Positions 45,372 through 56,400 of a stretch of DNA of 64,000 nucleotides are shown here, piece by piece. Origin of the DNA: Acholoe squamosa (Eukaryota; Annelida; Polychaeta; Phyllodocida; Polynoidae); assembly GCA_949317995.1 (NCBI GenBank), contig OX439046.1:78278570-78342569 (forward strand), written 5' to 3'. The notes beneath the pieces are model-generated. The model ran no database searches. It saw nothing but the letters and a program-made list of their open reading frames with translations, and was not told where the DNA came from. The stretch's first letter is position 1. Each line of letters starts with the position of its first letter. Both the position numbers and the translations under genes were made by a program.

Positions 45372-45921
45372 GATCTGCAGGCTGTGAGTGAATTAGTCCT
45401 TCAGCCATACTAGGACACTTCACCCTACAAACTACCGCCATGTTCTGTGGCTGTGAGTGAATTAGTCCTTCAGCCATACTAGGACACCTCACCCTACAAA
45501 CTACCGCCATGTTCTGTGGCTGTGAGTGAAATAGTCCTTTAACCATACTAGGACACCTCACCCTACAAACTACCGCCATGTTCTGTGGCTGTGAGTGAAA
45601 TAGTCCTTTAACCATACTAGGACACCTCACCCTACAAACTACCGCCATGTTCTGTGGCTGTGAGTGAATTAGTCCTTCAGCCATACTAGGACACCTCACC
45701 CTACAAACTACCGCCATGTTCTGTGGCTGTGAGTGAATTAGTCCTTCAGCCATACTAGGACACCTCACCCTACAAACTACCGCCATGTTCTGTGGCTGTG
45801 AGTGAATTAGTCCTTAACCATACTAGGACACCTCACCCTACAAACTACCGCCATGTTCTGTGGCTGTGAGTGAATTAGTCCTTCAGCCATACTAGGACAC
45901 CTCACCCTACAAACTACCACC
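45372..45921 (+). repeat. Minisatellite, 69-bp unit, 8 copies, carrying an ATG and a splice-donor motif
   Basis: Units are spaced 69 bases (one is 68). Each of seven units contains ACCGCCATGTTCT, with ATGs at 45440, 45509, 45578, 45647, 45716, 45785 and 45853, followed 13 bases later by GTGAGT. The eighth ATG context is the start of the exon at 45922. Read straight through, each ATG opens a six-codon peptide ending in TGA. The unit is 23 codons, so minus-strand frames stay open (45364-45786), which I regard as by-products. Confidence 0.9.
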
Positions 45922-46000
45922 ATGTTCTCATCAGCCGTGGCAGGACTTTTTGGCAAGCGGATCGCCAACCGGGCTAAACGCAACAATGTCCAAGAAATAT
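45922..46000 (+). CDS. Probable first coding exon of an unrecognised protein
   Basis: An ATG in a strong context (ACCACCATGT) opens 26 codons plus one base with coding-like composition: MFSSAVAGLFGKRIANR, then a basic AKR stretch and NVQEI. This would give a short hydrophobic N-terminus followed by a basic patch. The exon ends at GAAATAT|GTAAGT, a good donor, in phase 1. An acceptor TTTATGTTCTGCAG at 46291-46304 restores the frame in the next exon. The gene would run to the right through the 57/61-bp array and out of the window. I do not recognise the family. That it is a gene at all is an inference from start context, splice sites and phase. Confidence 0.45.
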
Positions 46001-46059
46001 GTAAGTTAATCACTTGTAATGTTGCGTTGATAGATAAGATCACCTGTACTATATATACA

Positions 46060-46214
46060 TAGGATTGGTGGCAACGTTAGAATACGGGTCATATTCCTTG
46101 AGGTGATTCCAGGCCCGTAATCACCGAAGCCTTTATAAGGCTGAGATGATTGCAGGGTCTGGAATCATTGAGAGGAATGTAACCCATATTCTAATGATTG
46201 CTGCCAATCCCGTA
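46060..46214. mobile_element. Foldback element, ~155 bp nearly full-length palindrome, in intron 1
   Basis: The left arm starts AGGATTGGTGGCAACG and the right arm ends TGCTGCCAATCC. Both arms pair imperfectly all the way to a centre GCCTTTATAAGGC. Matching phrases on the two arms include TTAGAATACGGGT with ACCCATATTCTAA, and TGATTCCAGGCCC with GGGTCTGGAATCA. It is MITE-like or, if transcribed, a long hairpin RNA. Confidence 0.7.
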
Positions 46215-46304
46215 CTTATTATTATATGCTCTTGAAATAGACAAAAACTCAGAACAGGCTTCCGTCATCGCTGTCTTGTTTAACTTGTTATTTATGTTCT
46301 GCAG

Positions 46305-46340
46305 TCAAAGAACTACAAGGATACATAAGAGGCTGTACTG
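46305..46340 (+). CDS. Probable second coding exon (36 nt, phase 1-1)
   Basis: It lies between TTCTGCAG and GTGAGA. Joined to the previous exon it completes a Phe codon and reads FKELQGYIRGCT with a single G left over. Without splicing at 46341 the frame continues TGEKIHTRLSPEAM... to a TGA at 46409, so it may instead be the end of the coding region. See findings. Confidence 0.4.
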
Positions 46341-46851
46341 GTGAGAAAATTCATACGAGATTGAGTCCTGAAGCCATGTTACCCATAGGCCAGCTTGCAA
46401 TAGTAGCTTGAAGCCTCTTATTTACTCGCTCTTTGACACAGTCCTGGTGGCATGACATTCGCACACTCATCAGCCTGAAGTTCTGAAACTTTGTGGCAGT
46501 AGCATTGCTGCTAAACCTCTGCTGGGAGAGTGGAGTAAGAAGGAACAGACTTATTGACAGACCCGGCAACAGGACATCAGATATTGCTTGGGAAAGCAAT
46601 CTGACAGTGACTCGCTGTAGCTATGTAATTTTTGATGCTGCGTGTATCGCTGTTTGAGCATACTTATAATGAATTATATCAGTGTTTAAGTATGAATGCA
46701 GAATACAGTATGACTGGGGATTATCAGATTCCGAGATTGGCTTGTATGGTCAGCAGCTGGTCATAGCTTTCACTCAAACAGAAAACATGGAGCATTTACT
46801 GTATTTCAGCCAATAAATACTGTTATAGACTGTCATCTGGCTGGCATTTGT
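46341..46851. other. Unique DNA after exon 2; its right part is duplicated at 50138
   Basis: The region 46497-46851 reappears 3641 bp further on. In the exon-2 frame it holds only two stops (both TGA, 46409 and 46484) before 46655. Confidence 0.5.
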
Positions 46852-49800
46852 CACTGAGATAGATTAGTACCATGGTGTAAGTTCTGTACCATAAAGGGTG
46901 CCTTGTGTCAGTGACATAGATTGGTTCCATGGTGTAAGTCCTGTACCATAAAGGGTGCCTTGTGTCAGTGACAGACATAGATTGGTTCCATGGTGTAAGT
47001 CCTGTACCATACAGGATGCCTTGTGTCAGTGACAGACATAGATTGGTTCCATGGTGTAAGTCCTGTAGCATACAGGGTGCCTTGTGTCAGTGACAGACAT
47101 AGATTAGTACCATGGTGTAAGTACTGTGCAATACAAGGTGCCTTGTGTCAGTGACAAACATAGATTGGTTCCATGGTGTAAGTCCTGTACCATACAGGGT
47201 GCCTTGTGTCACTGACAGACATAGATTGGTACCATGGTGTAAGTACTGTACCATACAGGATGCCTTGTGTCACAGACATAGATTGGTTCCATGGTGTAAG
47301 TCCTGTACAATACAGGGTGCCTTGTGTCAGTGACATAGATTGGTTCCATGGTGTAAGTCCTGTACCATACAGGGTGCCTTGTGTCAGAGACATAGATTGG
47401 TTCCATGGTGTAAGTCCTGTACCATACAGGATGCCTTGTGTCACTGACAGACATAGATTGGTTCCATGGTGTAAGTCCTGTACCATACAGGATGCCTTGT
47501 GTCACTGACAGACATAGATTGGTTCCATGGTGTAAGTCCTGTACCATACAGGGTGCCTTGTCTCAGTGACATAGATTGGTTCCATGGTGTAAGTACTGTA
47601 CAATACAGGGTGCCTTGTGTCAGTGACAGACATAGATTGGTTCCATGGTGTAAGTCCTGTACCATACAGGGTGCCTTGTGTCAGTGATATAGATTGGTTC
47701 CATGGTGTAAGTCCTGTACCATACAGGGTGCCTTGTGTCAGTGATATAGATTGGTTCCATGGTGTAAGTACTGTACCATACAGGGTGCCTTGTGTCAGTG
47801 ACATAGATTGATACCATGGTGTAAGTCCTGTACCATACAGGGTGCCTTGTGTCAGTGACATAGATTGGTTCCATGGTGTAAGTACTGTACCATACAGGGT
47901 GCCTTGTCTCAGTGACATAGATTGGTTCCATGGTGTAAGTACTGTACCATACAGGGTGCCTTGTGTCAGTGACAGACATAGATTGGTTCCATGGTGTAAG
48001 TCCTGTACCATACAGGGTGCCTTGTGTCAGTGACATAGATTGGTTCCATGGTGTAAGTCCTGTAACATACAGGGTGCCTTGTGTCAGTGACATAGATTGG
48101 TTCCATGGTGTAAGTACTGTACAATACAGGATGCCTTGTGTCAGTGATATAGATTGGTTCCATGGTATAAGTCCTGTACCATACAGGGTGCCTTGTGTCA
48201 GTGACAGACATAGATTGGTTCCATGGTGTAAGTACTGTACCATACAGGGTGCCTTGTGTCAGTGACATAGATTGGTTCCATGGTGTAAGTACTGTACCAT
48301 ACAGGGTGCCTTGTGTCAGTGACAGACATAGATTGGTTCCATGGTGTAAGCCCTGTACCATACAGGGTGCCTTGTCTCAGTGACATAGATTGGTTCCATG
48401 GTGTAAGTACTGTACCATACAGGGTGCCTTGTGTCAGTGACATAGAGTGGTTCCATGGTGTAAGTCCTGTACCATACAGGGTGCCTTGTGTCAGTGACAT
48501 AGAGTGGTTCCATGGTGTAAGCCCTGTACCATACAGGGTGCCTTGTCTCAGTGACATAGATTGGTTCTATGGTGTAAGTCCTGTACCATACAGGGTGCCT
48601 TGTGTCAGTGACAGACATGGATCGGTTCCATGGTGTAAGCCCTGTACCATACAGGGTGCCTTGTGTCAGTGACAGACATAGATTGGTTCCATGGTGTAAG
48701 TCCTGTAGCATACAGGGTGCCTTGTGTCACTGACAGACATAGATTGATACCATGGTGTAAGTACTGTACCATACAGGGTGCCTTGTGTCAGTGACAGACA
48801 TAGATTGGTTCCATGGTGTAAGCCCTGTACCATACAGGGTGCCTTGTGTCACTGACATAGATTGGTTCCATGGTGTAAGCCCTGTACCATACAGGGTGCC
48901 TTGTGTCAGAGACATAGATTGGTTCCATGGTGTAAGCCCTGTACCATACAGGGTGCCTTGTGTCACTGACATAGATTGGTTCCATGGGGTAAGTACTGTA
49001 CCATACAGGGTGCCTTGTGTCAGTGACAAACATAGATTTATTCCATGCTGTAAGTCCTCTACCATACAGGGTGCCTTGTGTCACTGACAGACATAGATGG
49101 GTTCCATAGTGTAAGTCCTGTACCATACAGGGTGCCATGTGTCAGTGGCATAGAGTGGTTCCATGGTGTAAGTACTGTACCATACAGGGTGCCTTGTGTC
49201 AGTGACAAACATAGATTGGTTCCATGGTGTAAGTCCTGTACCATACAGGATGCCTTGTGTCACTGACAGATATAGATTGGTTCCATGGTGTAAGTACTGT
49301 ACCATACAGGGTGCCTTGTGTCAGTGACATAGATTTGTTCCATGGTGTAAGTCCTGTACCATACAGGGTGCCTTGTGTCAGAGACATAGATTGGTTCCAT
49401 GGTGTAAGTACTGTACCATACAGGGTGCCTTGTGTCAGTGACATAGATTGGTTCCATGGTGTAAGTCCTGTACCATACAGGGTGCCTTGTGTCAGTGACA
49501 AACATAGATTGGTACCATGGTGTAAGTCCTGTACCATACAGGGTGCATTGTGTCAGTGACAGACATAGATTGGTTCCATGGTGTAAGTCCTGTACCATAC
49601 AGGGTGCATTGTGTCAGTGACAGACATAGATTGGTTCCATGGTGTAAGTCCTGTACCATACACGGTGCCTTGTGTCAGAGACATAGATTGGTTCCATGGT
49701 GTAAGTCCTGTACCATACAGGATGCCTTGTGTCAGTGACATGGATTGGTTCCATTGTGTAAGTCCTGTACCATACAGGGTGCCTTGTGTCAGTGACAGAC

Positions 49801-50137
49801 ATAGATTGGTACCATGGTGTAAGTCCTGTACCATACAGGGTGCCTTGTGTCAGTGACAGACATAGATTGGTTCCATGGTGTAAGTCCTGTACCATACAGG
49901 GTGCCTTGTGTCAGTGACAGACATAGATTGGTTCCATGGTGTAATTCCTGTACCATACAGGATGCCTTGTGTCAGTGACAGACATAGATTGGTTCCATGG
50001 TGTAAGTCCTGTACCATACAGGATGCCTTGTGTCAGTGATATAGATTGGTTCCATGGTGTAAGTACTGTACCATACAGGATGCCTTGTGTCAGTGACATA
50101 GATTGGTTCCATGGTGTAAGTACTGTACCATACAGGG
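46852..50137 (+). repeat. Minisatellite, 57/61-bp unit, first block
   Basis: The unit is CATAGATTGGTTCCATGGTG, then TAAGTCCTGTACCATACAGG and GTGCCTTGTGTCAGTGA, with ACAGA inserted in the 61-bp form. Nearly every unit contains CCATGG and GTAAGT. Both strands have many short open frames, all by-products. Confidence 0.95.
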
Positions 50138-50492
50138 CAGTAGCATTGCTGCTAAACCTCTGCTGGGAGAGTGGAGTAAGAAGGAACAGACTTATTGACA
50201 GACCCGGCAACAGGACATCAGATATTGCTTGGGAAAGCAATCTGACAGTGACTCGCTGTAGCTATGTAATTTTTGATGCTGCGTGTATCGCTGTTTGAGC
50301 ATACTTATAATGAATTATATCAGTGTTTAAGTATGAATGCAGAATACAGTATGACTGGGGATTATCAGATTCCGAGATTGGCTTGTATGGTCAGCAGCTG
50401 GTCATAGCTTTCACTCAAACAGAAAACATGGAGCATTTACTGTATTTCAGCCAATAAATACTGTTATAGACTGTCATCTGGCTGGCATTTGT
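50138..50492. repeat. Second copy of the unique segment 46497-46851
   Basis: The offset is 3641 bp and the sequence is nearly identical. It starts abruptly inside a minisatellite unit (TACAGGG|CAGTAGC). Confidence 0.9.
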
Positions 50493-53400
50493 CACTGAGA
50501 TAGATTAGTACCATGGTGTAAGTTCTGTACCATAAAGGGTGCCTTGTGTCAGTGACATAGATTGGTTCCATGGTGTAAGTCCTGTACCATAAAGGGTGCC
50601 TTGTGTCAGTGACAGACATAGATTGGTTCCATGGTGTAAGTCCTGTACCATACAGGATGCCTTGTGTCAGTGACAGACATAGATTGGTTCCATGGTGTAA
50701 GTCCTGTAGCATACAGGGTGCCTTGTGTCAGTGACAGACATAGATTAGTACCATGATGTAAGTACTGTGCAATACAAGGTGCCTTGTGTCAGTGACAAAC
50801 ATAGATTGGTTCCATGGTGTAAGTCCTGTACCATACAGGGTGCCTTGTGTCACTGACAGACATAGATTGGTACCATGGTGTAAGTACTGTACCATACAGG
50901 GTGCCTTGTGTCAGTGACATAGATTGGTACCATGGTGTAAGTCCTGTACCATACAGGATGCCTTGTGTCAGTGACAGACATAGATTGGTTCCATGGTGTA
51001 AGTCCTGTACCATACAGGGTGCCTTGTGTCACAGACATAGATTGGTTCCATGGTGTAAGTACTGTACCATACAGGATGCCTTGTGTCACTGACAGACATA
51101 GATTGGTACCATGGTGTAAGTACTGTACCATACAGGGTGCCTTGTGTCACTGACAGACATAGATTGGTTCCATGGTGTAAGTACTGTACCATACAGGGTG
51201 CCTTGTGTCAGTGACAGACATAGAGTGGTTCCATGGTGTAAGTACTGTACCATACAGGGTGCCTTGTCTCAGTGACATAGATTGGTTCCATGGTGTAAGT
51301 ACTGTACCATACAGGGTGCCTTGTGTCACAGACATAGATTGGTTCCATGGTGTAAGTACGGTACCATACAGGGTGCCTTGTGTCAGTGACATAGAGTGGT
51401 TCCATGGTGCAAGTCCTGTACCATACAGGGTGCCTTGTGTCAGTGACAGACATAGATTGGTTCCATGGTGTAAGTACTGTACCATACAGGGTGCCTTGTG
51501 TCAGTGACATAGATTGGTTCCATAGTGTAAGTCCTGTACCATACAGGGTGCCATGTGTCAGTGGCATAGAGTGGTTCCATGGTGTAAGTACTGTACCATA
51601 CAGGGTGCCTTGTGTCAGTGACAAACATAGATTGGTTCCATGGTGTAAGTCCTGTACCATACAGGATGCTTTGTGTCACTGACAGATATAGATTGGTTCC
51701 ATGGTGTAAGTACTGTACCATACAGGGTGCCTTGTGTCAGTGACATAGATTTGTTCCATGGTGTAAGTCCTGTACCATACAGGGTGCCTTGTGTCAGAGA
51801 CATAGATTGGTTCCATGGTGTAAGTACTGTACCATACAGGGTGCCTTGTGTCAGTGACATAGATTGGTTCCATGGTGTAAGTCCTGTACCATACAGGGTG
51901 CCTTGTGTCAGTGACAAACATAGATTGGTACCATGGTGTAAGTCCTGTACCATACAGGGTGCATTGTGTCAGTGACAGACATAGATTGGTTCCATGGTGT
52001 AAGTCCTGTACCATACAGGGTGCATTGTGTCAGTGACAGACATAGATTGGTTCCATGGTGTAAGTCCTGTACCATACACGGTGCCTTGTGTCAGAGACAT
52101 AGATTGGTTCCATGGTGTAAGTCCTGTACCATACAGGATGCCTTGTGTCAGTGACATGGATTGGTTCCATGGTGTAAGTCCTGTACCATACAGGGTGCCT
52201 TGTGTCAGTGACAGACATAGATTGGTACCATGGTGTAAGTCCTGTACCATACAGGGTGCCTTGTGTCAGTGACAGACATAGATTGGTTCCATGGTGTAAG
52301 TCCTGTACCATACAGGGTGCCTTGTGTCAGTGACAGACATAGATTGGTTCCAAGGTGTAATTCCTGTACCATACAGGATGCCTTGTGTCAGTGACAGACA
52401 TAGATTGGTTCCATGGTGTAAGTCCTGTACCATACAGGATGCCTTGTGTCAGTGATATAGATTGGTTCCATGGTGTAAGTACTGTACCATACAGGATGCC
52501 TTGTGTCAGTGACATAGATTGGTTCCATGGTGTAAGTACTGTACCATACAGGGTGCCTTGTGTCAGTGACATAGATTGGTTCCATGGTGTAAGTACTGTA
52601 CCATACAGGGTGCCTTGTGTCACTGAGAGACATAGATGGGTTCCATGGTGTAAGTCTTGTACCATACACGGTGCCTTGTGTCACTGACAGACATAGATTG
52701 GTTCCATGGTCTAAGTACTGTACCATACAGGGTGCCTTGTGTCACTGACAGACATAGATTGGTTCCATGGTGTAAGTACTGTACAATACAGGGTGCCTTG
52801 TGTCACAGACATAGATTGGTTCCATGGTGTAAGTCCTGTACCATACAGGGTGTCTTGTGTCAGTGACAGACATAGATTGGTTCCATGGTGTAAGTCCTGT
52901 ACCATACAGGATGCCTTGTGTCAGTGACATAGATGGGTTCCATGGTGTAAGTCTTGTACCATACAGGGTGCCTTGTGTCAGTGACATAGATTGGTACCAT
53001 GGTGTAATTCCTGTACCATACAGGGTGCCTTGTCTCAGTGACAGACATAGATTGGTTCCATGGTGTAAGTACTGTACCATAAAGGGTGCCTTGTGTCAGT
53101 GACAGACATAGATGGGTTCCATGGTGTAAGTCCTCTTCCATACAGGGTGCCTTGTGTCAGTGACAAAGATTGGTACCATGGTGTAAGTCCTCTACCATAA
53201 AGGGTGCCTTGTGTTAGAGACAGACATAGATTGGTTCCATGGTGTAAGTCCTGTACCATACAGGATGCCTTGTGTCAGTGACATAGATTGGTTCCATGGT
53301 GTAAGCACTGTACCATACAGGGTGTATTGTGTCACAGACATAGATTGGTTCCATGGTGTAAGTCCTGTACCATACAGGGTGCCTTGTGTCACTGACAGAC

Positions 53401-56400
53401 ATAGATTGGTTCCATGGTGTAAGTACTGTACCATACAGGGTGCCTTGTGTCACTGACAGACATAGATTGGTTCCATGGTGTAGGTCCTGTACCATACAGG
53501 GTGCCTTGTGTCACTGACAGACATAGATTGATACCATGGTGTAAGCCCTGTACCATACAGGGTCCCTTGTGTCACAGACATAGAGTGGTTCCATGGTGTA
53601 AGTCCTGTACCATACAGGGTGCCTTGTGTCAGTGACAGACATAGATTGGTACCATGGTGTAAGCCCTGTACCATACAGGGTGCCTTGTGTCACAGACATA
53701 GAGTGGTTCCATGGTGTAAGTCCTGTACCATACAGGATGCCTTGTGTCAGTGACAGACATAGATTGGTTCCATGGTGTAAGTCCTGTACCATACAGGGTG
53801 CCTTGTGTCACTGACAGACATAGATTGGTTCCATGGTGTAGGTCCTGTACCATACAGGGTGCCTTGTGTCAGTGACAGACATAGATTGATACCATGGTGT
53901 AAGCCCTGTACCATACAGGGTGCCTTGTGTCACAGACATAGAGTGGTTCCATGGTGTAAGTCCTGTACCATACAGGGTGCCTTGTGTCAGTGACATAGAT
54001 TGGTTCCATGGTGTAAGTCCTGTACCATACAGGGTGCCTTGTGTCAGTGACAGACATAGATTGATACCATGGTGTAAGTCCTGTACCATACAGGGTGCCT
54101 TGTGTCACTGACATAGATTGGTTCCATGGTGTAAGTCCTGTACCATACAGGGTGCCTTGTGTCAGTGACATAGATTGGTTCCATGGTGTAAGTACTGTAC
54201 CATACAGGGTGCCTTGTGTCAGTGACAGACATAGATTGGTTCCATGGTGTAAGTCCTGTACCATACAGGATGCCTTGTGTCAGTGACATAGATTGGTTCC
54301 ATGCTGTAAGTCTTGTACCATACAGGATGCCTTGTGTCACTGAGAGACATATATGGGTTCCATGGTGTAAGTCTTGTACCATACAGGGTGTCTTGTGTCA
54401 GTGACATAGATTGGTACCATGGTGTAAGTCCTGTACCATACAGGATGCCTTGTGTCAGTGACAGACATAGATTGGTTCCATGGTGTAAGTGCTGTACCAT
54501 ACAGGGTGCCTTGTGTCAGTGACAGACATAGATTGGTTCCATGGTGTAAGTCCTGTACCATACAGGGTGCCTTGTGTCACAGACATAGATTGGTTCCATG
54601 GTGTAAGTACTGTACCATACAGGATGCCTTGTGTCACTGACAGACATAGATTGGTACCATGGTGTAAGTACTGTACCATACAGGGTGCCTTGTGTCACTG
54701 ACAGACATAGATTGGTTCCATGGTGTAAGTACTGTACCATACAGGGTGCCTTGTGTCAGTGACAGACATAGAGTGGTTCCATGGTGTAAGTACTGTACCA
54801 TACAGGGTGCCTTGTCTCAGTGACATAGATTGGTTCCATGGTGTAAGTACTGTACCATACAGGGTGCCTTGTGTCACAGACATAGATTGGTTCCATGGTG
54901 TAAGTACGGTACCATACAGGGTGCCTTGTGTCAGTGACATAGAGTGGTTCCATGGTGCAAGTCCTGTACCATACAGGGTGCCTTGTGTCAGTGACAGACA
55001 TAGATTGGTTCCATGGTGTAAGTACTGTACCATACAGGGTGCCTTGTGTCAGTGACATAGATTGGTTCCATGGTGTAAGTCCTGTACCATACAGGGTGCC
55101 TTGTGTCAGTGACATAGATTGGTTCCATGGTGTAAGTCCTGTACCATACAGGGTGCCTTGTGTCAGTGACATAGATTGGTTCCATGGTGTAAGTCCTGTA
55201 CCATACAGGGTGCCTTGTGTCAGTGACAGACATAGATTGGTACCATGGTGTAAGTCCTGTACCATACACGGTGCCTTGTGTCAGTGACAGACATAGATGG
55301 GTTCCATGGTGTAAGTCATGTACCATACAGGGTGCCTTGTGTCAGTGACAGACATAGATTGGTTCCATGGTGTAAGTACTGTACCATACAGGGTGCCTTG
55401 TGTCACTGACAGACATAGATTGGTTCCATGGTGTAAGTACTGTACCATACAGGGTGCCTTGTTTCAGTGACATAGAGTGGTTCCATGGTGTAAGTCCTGT
55501 ACCATACAGGGTGCCTTGTGTCAGTGACAGACATAGATTGGTACCATTGTGTAAGTCCTGTACCATACAGGGTGCCTTGTGTCACTGACAGACATAGATG
55601 GGTTCCATGGTGTAAGTCATGTACCATACAGGGTGCCTTGTGTCAGTGACATAGATTGGTTCCATGGTATAAGTACTGTACCATACAGGGTGCCTTGTGT
55701 CAGTGACAAAGATTGGTACCATGGTGTAAGTCCTCTACCATAAAGGGTGCCTTGTGTTAGAGACAGACATAGATTGGTTCCATGGTGTAAGTCCTGTACC
55801 ATACAGGATGCCTTGTGTCAGTGACATAGATTGGTTCCATGGTGTAAGCACTGTACCATACAGGGTGTATTGTGTCACAGACATAGATTGGTTCCATGGT
55901 GTAAGTCCTGTACCATACAGGGTGCCTTGTGTCACTGACAGACATAGATTGGTTCCATGGTGTAAGTACTGTACCATACAGGGTGCCTTGTGTCACTGAC
56001 AGACATAGATTGGTTCCATGGTGTAGGTCCTGTACCATACAGGGTGCCTTGTGTCACTGACAGACATAGATTGATACCATGGTGTAAGCCCTGTACCATA
56101 CAGGGTCCCTTGTGTCACAGACATAGAGTGGTTCCATGGTGTAAGTCCTGTACCATACAGGGTGCCTTGTGTCAGTGACAGACATAGATTGGTACCATGG
56201 TGTAAGCCCTGTACCATACAGGGTGCCTTGTGTCACAGACATAGAGTGGTTCCATGGTGTAAGTCCTGTACCATACAGGATGCCTTGTGTCAGTGACAGA
56301 CATAGATTGGTTCCATGGTGTAAGTCCTGTACCATACAGGGTGCCTTGTGTCACTGACAGACATAGATTGGTTCCATGGTGTAGGTCCTGTACCATACAG

